Origin: Allobosea sp. 47.2.35
Lineage (GTDB): Bacteria; Pseudomonadota; Alphaproteobacteria; Rhizobiales; Beijerinckiaceae
Assembly (NCBI RefSeq): GCF_024655635.1
Contig: NZ_JANLGI010000005.1
Location: 181,392 to 245,391, forward strand
Direction: 5' to 3'
DNA length: 64,000 nucleotides
Positions 25,414 to 36,414 of this stretch are shown piece by piece (within the stretch, counting starts at the first letter, position 1; each line of letters opens with the position of its first letter). The notes beneath the pieces were generated by a model. That model did no database searches. It saw only the letters and a list, made by a program, of their open reading frames with translations, and had not been told where the DNA came from. The position numbers were made by a program, and so were the translations under genes.

Positions 25414-26193
25414 ATGACCAAGCAGACCCTCCTCGTGACCGGCGCCTCCAATGGCATCGGCGCCGTCTATGCCGATCGCCTCGCCAGGCGCGGCCATGAT
25501 CTCGTCCTCGTCGCCCGCAGCGCCGACAAGCTCCAGGCGCTGGCCGAGCGCCTGCGCCAAGAAACCGGCGTCGCGGTCGAGGTCCTCGCCGCCGATCTCG
25601 GCAAGTCCGGCGATCTCGCGAAGGTCGAAGCCAGGCTGCGCGAGGACGCCGCGATCACCGGCCTCGTCAACAATGCTGGCATCGCCGGCGAAGGTCCGAT
25701 CCTGACTGCGGACCCCGCCATTATCGACAGCATGATCGCGCTGAACGTCTCCGCCGTGACCCGGCTTGCCGCCGCGATCGCCCCGCGCCTCGCCGCCCGC
25801 GGCGCCGGCACCATCGTCAACATCACCTCGGTGACGGCGCTGATGCCCGAGGCCTTCACCGCCGTCTACCCGGCGACAAAGGCCTTCGTGCTTGCCTTCA
25901 GCGAAGCCTTGCAGGCCGAACTCGGGCCGAGGGGCGTGCATGTCCAGGCCGTGCTGCCCGGCATCACCCGCACGGCGATCTGGGAGGAGGAGCGCCTCGC
26001 CCAGATCCCCGCCGAAATGGTGATGTCGGTCGATGACATGGTCGACGCCGCTCTCGCCGGTCTCGATCTCCGCGAACGGATCACCATCCCCTCGCTACCC
26101 GATACCGCCGATCTCGACCGCTTCCTCGCCGCCCGCGGCGCGCTGCGCCCGAACCTCTCCCTTCGCAAGCCCGCCCCGCGCTACCGCGCCTGA
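25414..26193 (+). CDS. Short-chain dehydrogenase/reductase
   Basis: The 259-residue Rossmann-fold oxidoreductase has the cofactor motif TGASNGIG, NNAG, the catalytic serine in VNITSVT, and the YPATK Tyr/Lys pair. The ATG at 25414 has CGGAGAA eight bases before it. A short non-homologous open extension upstream was left out. The substrate is unknown. It lies between the hydrolase and a small membrane protein, all divergent from the GlxA-type regulator. Confidence 0.9.
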   Translation: MTKQTLLVTGASNGIGAVYADRLARRGHDLVLVARSADKLQALAERLRQETGVAVEVLAADLGKSGDLAKVEARLREDAAITGLVNNAGIAGEGPILTADPAIIDSMIALNVSAVTRLAAAIAPRLAARGAGTIVNITSVTALMPEAFTAVYPATKAFVLAFSEALQAELGPRGVHVQAVLPGITRTAIWEEERLAQIPAEMVMSVDDMVDAALAGLDLRERITIPSLPDTADLDRFLAARGALRPNLSLRKPAPRYRA

Positions 26194-26221
26194 AGCAGCG
26201 ACCAGACCAAGGACAACGATC

Positions 26222-26722
26222 ATGATCCCCGGACTTTCCATCGAAACCCTGCTGACCGTCCATGTCGCGGTCAGCCTGATCGGCATCGCCACGGGGCTCG
26301 TGGCTATGCCCGCGCTTGCCGCCAGCCGCTGGCTCGTAGGCTGGCAGGCCGTCTTCCTGATCACGACGGCGCTGACCAGCGTGACCGGCTTCCTGTTCCC
26401 GTTCAGCGGCGTGACCCCGGCCTTCCTCTTCGGCGTGATCTCCATGGTGGCGCTCGCCGTCACCGCCGCGACCTGGCCGTTCCGGACGCAGCGCGCCGCC
26501 GGCATCGCCTATGCCGTCACTGCTACGCTCGCGCTCTATCTCAATCTCTTCGTGCTGATCGTGCAGTCCTTCCAGAAGGTTACGGCCCTGCAGCCGCTGG
26601 CGCCGACGCAGAGCGAGCCGCCCTTCGTGATCGCCCAGGCCATCCTGCTGGTCGCGGCGCTTGCTGTCGGCACCCTCGCGGTGCGCGCAACGCGCCGCCG
26701 GGAGCCTAACGCCGCCGCCTGA
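26222..26722 (+). CDS. Small integral membrane protein of unknown function
   Basis: The 166-residue protein is mostly hydrophobic with about five membrane-spanning segments and a short basic C-terminus (RATRRREPNAAA). It starts 28 bases after the SDR stop and probably shares its transcript. I do not recognise a named family. Confidence 0.75.
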   Translation: MIPGLSIETLLTVHVAVSLIGIATGLVAMPALAASRWLVGWQAVFLITTALTSVTGFLFPFSGVTPAFLFGVISMVALAVTAATWPFRTQRAAGIAYAVTATLALYLNLFVLIVQSFQKVTALQPLAPTQSEPPFVIAQAILLVAALAVGTLAVRATRRREPNAAA

Positions 26723-26728
26723 GGTGAT

Positions 26729-26740
26729 TGGTATACACCA
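26729..26740. promoter_or_regulatory. Operator TGGTATACACCA, upstream copy
   Basis: This near-perfect palindrome recurs exactly at 26836-26847, 107 bases away. Its TGGT...ACCA form is common for GntR/FadR-type regulators. The upstream copy is placed to allow looping or cooperative repression. Confidence 0.6.
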
Positions 26741-26812
26741 GAACGCTTCCCACTGCCTCTACAACCAGAACTACCGTAGTTACCGGCGGCTCCACTCCCG
26801 CCCGACATGTCC

Positions 26813-26847
26813 TTGACAGCCCGGATCAACTCAAGTGGTATACACCA
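26813..26847 (+). promoter_or_regulatory. Promoter with overlapping operator before the RidA operon
   Basis: A TTGACA -35 hexamer (26813-26818) is followed 17 bases later by a TGGTAT element inside the second TGGTATACACCA copy (26836-26847). A repressor bound there would block the -10 region. The ridA-like gene starts about 70 bases downstream. No matching regulator gene is adjacent. Confidence 0.6.
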
Positions 26848-26915
26848 ATTCCCGCAATCGGGTGGCTGCCGGCGAGGGCTTCCGGCAGCGTAGGGCGCAG
26901 CCTCCGGAGACCGTC

Positions 26916-27344
26916 ATGAGCGAGATCGTCAAAGTCAAATCCGGCAGCAAATACGAGACCCTGAACAGCTATTCGCGGATCGTCGTCGCCGGCGACATGA
27001 TCTTCGTCTCGAACACCGCCGGCCGGAACTACAAGACCCGCGCCATCGCAGCGGACGCCAAGGGCCAAGCCGAGCAGGCCTTCAGCAACATCGAGGGAGC
27101 GCTGGCTGCCGTCGGCGCCTCGCTGAAGGATGTCGTCGCGGTCAAGGTCTTCGTGCCTGATATCGCCGACATGGACGAGGTCAACGAGGTCGTCGGTGCC
27201 AAGTTCAGGGGCATCGACCCGGCCAACACCACGACCTGCACGCCGCTCGGCCAGCCCGAGCTCAAGGTCGAGTTCGAGATCACCGCCTATAAGCGGCGCA
27301 ACCCGGACCAGCCCGAGCAGCGCATCAGCGTCGACCTCTCCTGA
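26916..27344 (+). CDS. RidA-like (YjgF/YER057c/UK114) protein
   Basis: The 142-residue protein has the Rid fold, with strand motifs IFVSNTAG, DVVAVKVFVPDIADMDEVNEV and KVEFEITAYK. Archetypal RidA hydrolyses reactive imines such as 2-aminoacrylate using an arginine shortly before the KIEIEA-like strand. Here that position appears to be Leu or Gly (PLGQPELKVEFE), as in Rid subgroups that lack the arginine. It heads an operon with an amine/amino-acid oxidase-like protein that could produce imines. Start at 26916 after CGGAGA. Confidence 0.85.
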   Translation: MSEIVKVKSGSKYETLNSYSRIVVAGDMIFVSNTAGRNYKTRAIAADAKGQAEQAFSNIEGALAAVGASLKDVVAVKVFVPDIADMDEVNEVVGAKFRGIDPANTTTCTPLGQPELKVEFEITAYKRRNPDQPEQRISVDLS

Positions 27345-27358
27345 AATCGGGCACCGCC

Positions 27359-28516
27359 ATGCCGGACGCCGTCATCGTCGGGGGTGGGATCAGCGGGGTT
27401 TCGGCCGCCTATGAGATCGCGCGAGCCGGCCATTCCGTGACGCTGCTCGAAGCCCGCAGCCTCGCGGCGATGGCATCGAGCTGGACGCTCGGCGGCGTGC
27501 GCCAATCCGGGCGCGACCCGGCCGAACTTCCGCTGGCGCAAGCCGCAGTCGAACGCTGGGGCGGGCTCGATGAGGAACTCGGCGCGCCCACCGGCTATCG
27601 CCGCCATGGCAACCTGCGGCTGGCGCGAACCGAGGCGGAAGTCGCTGTCATCCGAGAACTGGTCGCGCAACAGAGCAAGCTCGGCCTGACCATCGAATAC
27701 CTGCCGGACAATGCAGCGGTGCGAGACAGGGCCCCAGCGATCGGCTCCGGCATCCTCGCCGCTTCCTTCTGTCCGGGCGACGGGCACGCCGATCCGGTCC
27801 CGACTGTCCGCGCCTATGCCAAGGCTGCCCGTCGGCACGGCGCCGTCATCCGCGAAGGCGTCCCGGTTCGCGCCCTGACCCGTTCGGGCGACCGGATCAC
27901 CGGCATCGAGACGCAAACCGGCGAAACAATCGCTGCCGACCGCGTCATCGTGGCGACCGGCATCCACACACCCGAGCTATTGACCCCGCTCGGGCTCGAC
28001 CTGCCTCTCTCCGTCAAGCTGGTCTGTGTGATGCAGAGCGTGCCGCTGCCGCCCTTGCTCGCGCCGGTCTTCGGCGTCGCCAATGCCGATTGCGCCGGGC
28101 GGCAGGAGATCGACGGGCGCTTGCGCGTCACCACCGGCATCGGCGACTGGCCGCATGATCCGGCGAGTTGGACCACAGCCTCGCTCGCCCCGCGCAGCCG
28201 TGACATTGCGGCATTGATCGCCCGCACCACGCAGGTGCTGCCGGCGCTGGCCGAGGCTGGCATCGGCCGGCTCTGGGGCGGATTGATCGATCTCACGCCG
28301 GACGCCCTGCCCGCGATCGATGCCGATACCGGAATCGACGGGCTGGTTGTTGCCGCCGGCTTCTCCGGGCACGGCTTCGGCATCAGCCCCGTCACCGGCG
28401 AAATCCTGGCCGATCTCGCGCTGAAGCGCCGGCCCCGCTTCGATCTCTCGCCGTTCCGGCTGAGCCGCTTCACCGAGAGCAGGCGGCAGGCCGCCGAACT
28501 TACCCTGCACGGATAG
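27359..28516 (+). CDS. FAD-dependent oxidoreductase of the D-amino acid oxidase (DAO) family
   Basis: The 385-residue protein has the N-terminal dinucleotide-binding motif VIVGGGISGVSAAYE with an acidic ribose anchor (LLEAR) and a C-terminal GLVVAAGFSGHGFGISPVTG flavin-contact segment. This class oxidises amino acids, sarcosine, opines or related secondary amines to imines. It follows the RidA-like gene by 14 bases and precedes an SDR and a peptide-type importer, suggesting catabolism of an imported amino compound. Confidence 0.9.
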   Translation: MPDAVIVGGGISGVSAAYEIARAGHSVTLLEARSLAAMASSWTLGGVRQSGRDPAELPLAQAAVERWGGLDEELGAPTGYRRHGNLRLARTEAEVAVIRELVAQQSKLGLTIEYLPDNAAVRDRAPAIGSGILAASFCPGDGHADPVPTVRAYAKAARRHGAVIREGVPVRALTRSGDRITGIETQTGETIAADRVIVATGIHTPELLTPLGLDLPLSVKLVCVMQSVPLPPLLAPVFGVANADCAGRQEIDGRLRVTTGIGDWPHDPASWTTASLAPRSRDIAALIARTTQVLPALAEAGIGRLWGGLIDLTPDALPAIDADTGIDGLVVAAGFSGHGFGISPVTGEILADLALKRRPRFDLSPFRLSRFTESRRQAAELTLHG

Positions 28517-28530
28517 GACATCGCCTCGCC

Positions 28531-29244
28531 ATGCTGCCCCCCGATGGACGCGTCATCCTGATCTCCGGTGCCAATCGCGGCATCGGTCGCGCCGTCGCCG
28601 AAGTGCTGCAGGCGCAGGGCTACAGCCTGAGCCTCGGCGGGCGCGACCTGAACTCCCTGAAGACGATGAGCGCCGACTGGGAGCCGTCGCGCCTCCACAT
28701 CGCCCGCTATGACGCGGCCGACTGGGCGAGCCATCGCGAATGGGTCGATGCGGCCGCCGCCCGCTTCGGCCGGATCGACGGGCTCGTCAACAATGCCGGC
28801 ATGCACAGCGCCATGACCCTGCGCGCGCCTGACGAAGCCGCGCTCGACGCGATCTGGGCTGCGAACTGCAAGGGCCCGCTCAACCTGATCCATTGCGCGC
28901 TGCCATATCTGGAAGCCTGCGGCGCCGGGCGCATCGTCAATGTCGCCTCGCTCTCCGGCAAGCGCGTGCGCAACGACCAGGTCGCCTACAACATGACCAA
29001 GCACGCGATGATCGCGCTGAACCATGCGGCGCGGCGCATCGCCTGGGACAAGGGCGTGCGTGCGACCGCGCTTTGCCCCTCCTTCGTGCGCACCGACATG
29101 ACGGCTTCAAGCGCGGCGCTGCCACCGGAAGCTATGACCCAGCCGGCCGATCTCGCCGCGCTGGTTGCCACCGTTCTGGCCCTGCCCAACAATGCCACCG
29201 TCGCGGAATTGCTGGTCAATTGCAGGCTGGAGGACACGCTCTGA
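28531..29244 (+). CDS. Short-chain dehydrogenase/reductase
   Basis: The 237-residue Rossmann enzyme has a variant cofactor motif SGANRGIG, LVNNAGMH, a catalytic serine in NVASLSG, and the YNMTK Tyr/Lys pair. It follows the FAD oxidoreductase by 14 bases. It may reduce or oxidise the product of the oxidase; the substrate is not visible. Confidence 0.9.
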   Translation: MLPPDGRVILISGANRGIGRAVAEVLQAQGYSLSLGGRDLNSLKTMSADWEPSRLHIARYDAADWASHREWVDAAAARFGRIDGLVNNAGMHSAMTLRAPDEAALDAIWAANCKGPLNLIHCALPYLEACGAGRIVNVASLSGKRVRNDQVAYNMTKHAMIALNHAARRIAWDKGVRATALCPSFVRTDMTASSAALPPEAMTQPADLAALVATVLALPNNATVAELLVNCRLEDTL

Positions 29245-29315
29245 CGAAGGCGCCGGGAGAGCGCCGCTACCCGATCTCGATCATCACGCTCAACGACAAA
29301 AGCAGGGGAAGAGCC

Positions 29316-30869
29316 ATGAAGAGACCCGTTTCGATCCTCGCCGCCCTGGTGGCCGGCGCCCTGATGGCCGGGCCGGCCCTCGCGCAGAAGACCGTGCTCA
29401 CCGTCGGCATGCAGAGTTCGGATGCCGGCGTGCTCGACCCGCATCTGAACTCCGGCACGCCCGGCAAGGCGATGCTGCAATGGATGTTCAACGGGCTGGT
29501 GCGCATCAAGCCGGGCGAGCTCTCGCCGGAATTCATGGAGCCTGATCTCGCCGAGAGCTGGACCTCTTCCGCCGACGGCAAGGAATGGACCTTCAAGCTG
29601 CGCCAGGGCGTGCAGTGCCATCACGGCTATGGCGAGTTCACCGCCGAGGACGCGGTCTATTCGCTGAAGCGCGCCGCGACCAAGGAAAGCTCGGCCTTCT
29701 CGTCGGACTATGCCGCGGTCGATGCGATCGAGGCGCCCGACAAATACAGCGTCAAGATCACGTTGAAACAGGCGATCCCGAGCCTGCTCGGCATCGTCAT
29801 GAACTACCATGGCGGCAACATGGTCTGTAAGAAGGCAGCCGAGGAATTGGGCAAGGACGGCTTCGCCAAGAAGCCGGTCGGCACCGGCCCGTTCATGTTC
29901 CAGGAATATGTGCCGCAGCAATACGCCAAGCTCGTCGCCAACCCGAATTATTTCCGCGGCAAGCCGAAGCTGACCGAAATCCTCTACCGCTTCATCCCCT
30001 CGGATTCCTCACGCGACCTCGCCTTCCAGTCCGGCGAGCTCGACATGATGCTCGGCCGCCAGGAGCAGGCCTGGGTCGACCGCATGACGGCACTGGCTGG
30101 CGTCAAGGTCGTCGCGATGGGTCCGGCCGAGATGTCGGTGCTGCACCTCAACACCAGCCAGCCGCCGCTCGACAACATCAAGGTCCGGCAGGCCTTCGCC
30201 CACGCCATCGACCGCAATGCGATCTGGCAGTTCCGCGGCAAGAACATCTCGCGCCCGGCTGTCTCGGTCGTGCCCTCGGGCTATCTCGGCACGGATGAGA
30301 AGGCCCCGCTCCTGCCCTTCGACCTTGCCAAGTCGAAGGCGCTGCTGGCGGAAGCCGGCTTCCCCAACGGCGTCACCATCAAGGCGATCAACACCACCCT
30401 GCCCTCGATGCTGAGCTTCACCGAAGCGACGCAGGCGCTGCTGAAGCGCGCCGGCATCACGCTGGAGATCCAGCCGGTGGAGCACGCGACCTTCCACCAG
30501 CAGATCCGGCAGGACCTCTCACAGGTCGTGCATTTCCAGGCGGCGCGCTTCCCGGTGGCGGATGTCTATCTCTCGCAGTTCTTCCACTCGCGGGCGATCG
30601 TAAAGACGCCGACGGCGGTGACCAACTTCTCGCATTGCAAGGTGGCGGACGCCGAGATCGATGCCGCCCGCTCCGAGACCGACAAGGCCAAGCAGCTCGC
30701 CCTCTGGAAGACCGCGCAGGAGAAGATCATCAAGGAAGTCTGCGCCGTGCCGGTCAACGAGATGATGCAGCTCTGGGCCTACAAGGACAGCCTCGATCTC
30801 GGCTACGAGCTCAAGGCCTCGCTCAATCTCGGCCCTCCGGTGCTGGAGACGACGCGCTTCACCAAGTGA
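29316..30869 (+). CDS. ABC importer solute-binding protein, peptide/nickel family (SBP family 5)
   Basis: The 517-residue protein has a Sec signal peptide cleaved near PALA|Q (residue 23) and typical family stretches such as AGVLDPHLN and the DGKEWTFKLRQGVQCHHGYG segment. Two cysteines in the mature half lie near QCHHGYG and NMVCKKAA. AGGGGA precedes the ATG at 29316. It supplies the permeases and ATPase encoded after a 132-base gap that contains a palindromic repeat. Confidence 0.92.
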   Translation: MKRPVSILAALVAGALMAGPALAQKTVLTVGMQSSDAGVLDPHLNSGTPGKAMLQWMFNGLVRIKPGELSPEFMEPDLAESWTSSADGKEWTFKLRQGVQCHHGYGEFTAEDAVYSLKRAATKESSAFSSDYAAVDAIEAPDKYSVKITLKQAIPSLLGIVMNYHGGNMVCKKAAEELGKDGFAKKPVGTGPFMFQEYVPQQYAKLVANPNYFRGKPKLTEILYRFIPSDSSRDLAFQSGELDMMLGRQEQAWVDRMTALAGVKVVAMGPAEMSVLHLNTSQPPLDNIKVRQAFAHAIDRNAIWQFRGKNISRPAVSVVPSGYLGTDEKAPLLPFDLAKSKALLAEAGFPNGVTIKAINTTLPSMLSFTEATQALLKRAGITLEIQPVEHATFHQQIRQDLSQVVHFQAARFPVADVYLSQFFHSRAIVKTPTAVTNFSHCKVADAEIDAARSETDKAKQLALWKTAQEKIIKEVCAVPVNEMMQLWAYKDSLDLGYELKASLNLGPPVLETTRFTK

Positions 30870-30886
30870 GCAGACACTCTAAGCGG

Positions 30887-30932
30887 CGTCATCCCGGACA
30901 AGCGGCGCCAGCCGCGCCGATCCGGGATGACG
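30887..30932. repeat. REP-like palindromic element between binding protein and permease genes
   Basis: Outer arms CGTCATCCCGGA and TCCGGGATGACG are perfectly complementary over 12 bases. Between them GCGGC/GCCGC forms an inner hairpin. The GTCATCCCGGA...TCCGGGATGAC form resembles dispersed extragenic palindromes of alphaproteobacterial genomes. It sits after the binding-protein stop and before the first permease, where it may stabilise the upstream message or partly terminate transcription. Confidence 0.7.
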
Positions 30933-31001
30933 GCGTGAGGTGAAAATGGCTTCGGCGCAGCGACCAGCCGCTGCGGTTACCTCCTCAAACAGGGCGGCAT
31001 C

Positions 31002-31940
31002 ATGAGCGCCTTCCTCGTCAAACGGCTCGGCTTCGCCATCGTCACGCTCTGGGCCGTGCTCTCGCTGGTCTTCGTGGTGGTGCGGATCGTGCCCGGCGAC
31101 CCCGCTCAGGTGATCCTGGGCGATCAGGCCGATGCCGCGGCCATCGCCGCGATGCGCACGCGGCTCGGCCTCGATGCCTCGATGAGCGAGCAGTATTTCA
31201 GCTTCCTCGGCGGCGCCGTGCGCGGCGACTGGGGCGTCTCGCTCGTCACGGGCCGGCCAGTGATCCAGGAGGTCCTCGCCGTGCTGCCCTGGACGATCGA
31301 GCTGACCATCGTCTCGCTGGCGATCGGCATCGTCATCGGCGTGCCGCTCGGCGTCTGGGCCGCGGTCAACCGCAACCGCATGCCGGACTACGTCACCCGT
31401 ATCGCCTCGCTGCTCGGCCTCTCCTTCCCGCCCTTCGTCTCGGCGATCATCCTGCTGATCGTCTTCGCGATCATGCTGCGCTGGTTCCCGGTCATCAGCG
31501 CCGGCACCGGCTCGGCCTCGGCCTGGTTCCAGTCGATGGCGCTGCCAGCGCTCAATCTCGGGCTGATCATGGCGGCCTACATCACCCGCGTCGCCCGCTC
31601 GGCCATGCTGGAGGTGATGCAGGAGGATTATGTCCGCAGCGCCCGCGCCAAGGGCGTGCCCTGGCGCGTCGTGATCTGGCGTCACGCCCTGCGCAACGCG
31701 CTGATCCCGATCATCACCATCGTGGGCCTGTATCTGGGCATCCTGATCGGCAACTCGGTGCTGACCGAGATCGTCTTCAACCGGCCGGGCCTCGGCAAGC
31801 TCATCGTCGGCGCGCTGAACCAGCGCGACTACACCATGCTGCAGGGCATGATGGTGATCTACACGCTGATCGTCGTGCTCGTGAACATCGCGACCGACAT
31901 CACCTACGCCCTCGTCGATCCAAGAGTGAAACTGTCATGA
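31002..31940 (+). CDS. ABC importer permease, DppB type
   Basis: The 312-residue inner-membrane protein has six spans, the RIVPGDPAQVILGDQ segment of DppB permeases and the EAA loop DYVRSARAKGVPWRVVIWRH. Its stop lies in the first of two near-identical 15-base units, the second of which contains the start of the next gene. Confidence 0.93.
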   Translation: MSAFLVKRLGFAIVTLWAVLSLVFVVVRIVPGDPAQVILGDQADAAAIAAMRTRLGLDASMSEQYFSFLGGAVRGDWGVSLVTGRPVIQEVLAVLPWTIELTIVSLAIGIVIGVPLGVWAAVNRNRMPDYVTRIASLLGLSFPPFVSAIILLIVFAIMLRWFPVISAGTGSASAWFQSMALPALNLGLIMAAYITRVARSAMLEVMQEDYVRSARAKGVPWRVVIWRHALRNALIPIITIVGLYLGILIGNSVLTEIVFNRPGLGKLIVGALNQRDYTMLQGMMVIYTLIVVLVNIATDITYALVDPRVKLS

Positions 31941-31957
31941 TGGTGAAGCTGTCATGA
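31926..31957 (+). repeat. Near-exact 15-base tandem duplication at the permease gene junction
   Basis: GTGAAACTGTCATGA (31926-31940) and GTGAAGCTGTCATGA (31943-31957) differ at one base. The first unit ends the DppB-type gene; the second carries the ATG of the DppC-type gene. The duplication appears to have separated a former TGATG-like overlap. Confidence 0.7.
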
Positions 31958-32840
31958 GCACCTCCGTCCATGATGCCTCCCCCGTCGCCCCGCCGCGCCT
32001 GCGCTGGCTGAAGGCGACGATCGGGGCCTTCAACGCCAACAAGACCTCCTGGGTCGGGCTCGCCATCGTCGTCGCGGTGATCCTCGCGGCGGTGCTGGCG
32101 CCGGTCATCGCGCCGCATGATCCGCTGGAGCAGAACATCCTGTCGCGGCTCCAGCCGCCGCATGAGAACTATTATCTCGGCACCGACTATTTCGGCCGCG
32201 ACATCCTCTCGCGGCTGCTCTACGGCGCCCGCATCTCGCTGGTGATCGGCATCGCCTCGACCGTCATCGCCATGGTCGTGGGCTCGCTGATCGGTTTGCT
32301 CGCCGGCTATTATGGCGGGCGCTTCGACATCGTCGTGATGCAGGCGATGGACATCCTCCTCGCCTTCCCCTCGCTGATCCTCGGCCTGATCCTCGTCGCC
32401 ATGCTCGGCCCTTCGATGGAGAACATCACCATCGCGATCGCGCTGACCTCGATCCCCTCCTTCGCCCGCATCGCCCGCGCCCCGACGATCACGGTCAAGG
32501 AACGCGACTATATCGGCGCCGGCCGCGCGCTGGCCTTCTCCGACGCGCGCATCATGGCCGGCCACATCCTGCCCAACATCTTCCCGGAAATCCTGGTGAT
32601 GGCCTCGCTCTGGCTCGCCAACGCCATCCGCACCGAGGCCTCGCTCGCCTTCATCGGGCTCGGCGTCAAGCCGCCGATCGCGACCTGGGGCGGCATGATC
32701 CGCGAGGGTTTCGAGAACATCCTCGACAGCTACTGGCTGGTGCTGGCGCCGTCGCTCGCGATCCTCGTCGTCGTCTTCGCGCTCAACGTCCTCGGCGACG
32801 GGCTGCGCGACGCCATCGACCCCAAGCTGAAGGGCGAGCG

Positions 32841-32844
<4 letters not shown>
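31954..32844 (+). CDS. ABC importer permease, DppC type
   Basis: The 296-residue inner-membrane protein has a cytoplasmic N-terminus of about 40 residues, the [20 protein letters not shown] motif and the EAA loop region [21 protein letters not shown]. It overlaps the ATPase start by 4 bases (ATGA). Confidence 0.93.
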
Positions 32845-34670
<1,826 letters not shown>

Positions 34671-34677
34671 GTAGGAT

Positions 34678-34702
34678 CGGAGCGCTGCAGGACAGCGCTC
34701 CG
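34678..34702. terminator. Bidirectional terminator hairpin
   Basis: CGGAGCGCTG-CAGGA-CAGCGCTCCG is a perfect 10-base-pair stem with a 5-base loop in the 38-base gap between two convergent genes, placed to end both transcripts. Confidence 0.75.
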
Positions 34703-34708
34703 ACGGGT

Positions 34709-35314
34709 TCAATCCGCGACGGAGACGTCCGGCGCGACCGACCCGATATTGTAGCCTTCGAGCTGTGCGGCCGTCGCATCGGCGGAGGCGAAGTTCAGGA
34801 TCGTCGCCGTACCCGGCGTCACCGGGATCACCCGCGACGGCGGCAGGCCGACGAATTCATGGCAGGCGGCGCGGATGACACCGCCATGGACGACCGCCAG
34901 CAGGTCGCCTTGCGCCTTGTGCAGCCAGTCCCGGATTCCGGCCGCGACCCGGGCGCGAAAATCGCCCCAGCTCTCGCCCTTGTCCGGCGTGAACGTGCCG
35001 GCCCGCCAGGCGTGGTAGCGTTCCGGCTGCTCGGCGATCAGGTCGCGCTTCCGGCGGCCGGTCCATTCGCCCATGTCGAGCTCGCGCAGGCGGGCATCGG
35101 ACGGCGCATCCGGATAGCCGATGAGGCCGACCGTCTGGCGGGTGCGGCCGAGATCGGAGGAGACCACATGCGCCGGCAGCAGCGCCCTGACATAGGGCAC
35201 GAATTCGCGCGCCTGCCGGATGCCGCGCTCGGAGAGCTCGGAATTGTCGTGCCCCTGCAGCCGCTGCTCGACATTCCACAGCGTCTCGCCATGGCGCATC
35301 AGGATAAGTCTCAT
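34709..35314 (-). CDS. Histidine phosphatase-family protein
   Basis: The 201-residue protein has the canonical LMRHGET motif (Arg7-His8), SSDLGRTRQT, the ELDMGEWTG acidic segment and the second histidine in VVHGGVIRAA. Members hydrolyse sugar phosphates, alpha-ribazole phosphate or phosphoglycerate. It overlaps the ABC ATPase start region by 4 bases and is the last gene of an RpiR-binding protein-permease-ATPase operon, so its substrate is probably the imported compound or its product. Confidence 0.9.
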   Translation of the reverse strand: MRLILMRHGETLWNVEQRLQGHDNSELSERGIRQAREFVPYVRALLPAHVVSSDLGRTRQTVGLIGYPDAPSDARLRELDMGEWTGRRKRDLIAEQPERYHAWRAGTFTPDKGESWGDFRARVAAGIRDWLHKAQGDLLAVVHGGVIRAACHEFVGLPPSRVIPVTPGTATILNFASADATAAQLEGYNIGSVAPDVSVAD

Positions 35315-36414
35315 GGATTGATCCTTTCGCCTTCCATCGTGAAGGCGGCATCGGGTGTGCTGGAGAACGACAGGCCGACCTCGTCGCCCGGTGTCGCGGT
35401 GAAGAAGCCCTCGGCCATGCCGGTGAGGCGCAGGTCGCCAACCATGACCGTGACCATCGACTGGCCCGCGATTGGCGCAGCCTCGGCGAAGCGCCCGACG
35501 AGCTGGTGCCCGTCACCGATCCGCCCGACGGCGATATCCTGCGCCCGGTAGAGCAGTTGCACCCGCTCGTGCCCCGCGGCGAAGGCAGCCGGGGCCAGCG
35601 CCACATTCGCGAAGGCGAACCGGTCCTGCACGCGGGTGACGGGCAGGAGATTGGCCGGCGGCGTGCCGAGGAACGAGGCGACGAAGGTGGTCGTCGGCCG
35701 GCGCAGAAGGTCGATCGGCGCGCCGAACTGCTCGACCCTGCCATGGTTGAGGACGGCGACATGGCTGGCCATGGTCATGGCCTCGACCTGGTCATGCGTG
35801 ACATAGACGGATGTCGCGCCCGTCGCCCGGTGGATGCGCATCAATTCGCTGCGCATCTCGATGCGCAGCTTGGCGTCGAGGTTGGACAGGGGCTCGTCGA
35901 ACAGCAGGATGCTCGGCTTCGGCGCGATGGTGCGCGCGATCGCGACGCGCTGCTGCTGGCCGCCCGAGATCTCGGCCGGGTAGCGGTCGCGCAGGGCCGA
36001 GATGCCGAGGAGCGCGAGCACCTCGTCGACGCGGGCGTTCCGGTCGGCCTTGGACCAGCGCGCGACCTTGAGCGGCCAGGCGATGTTGCCGGCCACCGTC
36101 ATATGCGGCCACAGCGCATAGGACTGGAAGACCAGCCCGGCATCGCGTGCGCCGGCATCGGCGATGACGCCGCCCGTCCCGCTCGACACCGTACGGCCGA
36201 CGAAGGCGATCTCGCCCGCGCTCGGCTCCTCCAGCCCGGCGAGCATGCGCAGCAGCGTGGACTTGCCGCAGCCGGAGGGGCCGACCAGGACCAGGAAGGC
36301 TCCGCGCGGCACGGAGATGTTCACGTCCTTGACGGCGGCGACGTCGCCGAAGCGCTTCACCAACTGGCTGATGCGAATGGCGTCCTGCGCCGGGGCGGTC
36401 GATGCGGGCGCCAT
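35311..36414 (-). CDS. ABC importer ATP-binding protein, FbpC/AfuC-like
   Basis: The 367-residue ATPase has Walker A GPSGCGKST, Q-loop FQSYALWPHM, signature ISGGQQQRVAIA, Walker B ILLFDEPLSNLD, and a C-terminal TOBE-type regulatory domain. The ATG at 36414 overlaps the permease stop by one base. It energises the double permease and binding protein upstream. The family covers iron(III), sugar phosphate, putrescine and 2-aminoethylphosphonate importers. Confidence 0.92.
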   Translation of the reverse strand: MAPASTAPAQDAIRISQLVKRFGDVAAVKDVNISVPRGAFLVLVGPSGCGKSTLLRMLAGLEEPSAGEIAFVGRTVSSGTGGVIADAGARDAGLVFQSYALWPHMTVAGNIAWPLKVARWSKADRNARVDEVLALLGISALRDRYPAEISGGQQQRVAIARTIAPKPSILLFDEPLSNLDAKLRIEMRSELMRIHRATGATSVYVTHDQVEAMTMASHVAVLNHGRVEQFGAPIDLLRRPTTTFVASFLGTPPANLLPVTRVQDRFAFANVALAPAAFAAGHERVQLLYRAQDIAVGRIGDGHQLVGRFAEAAPIAGQSMVTVMVGDLRLTGMAEGFFTATPGDEVGLSFSSTPDAAFTMEGERINP

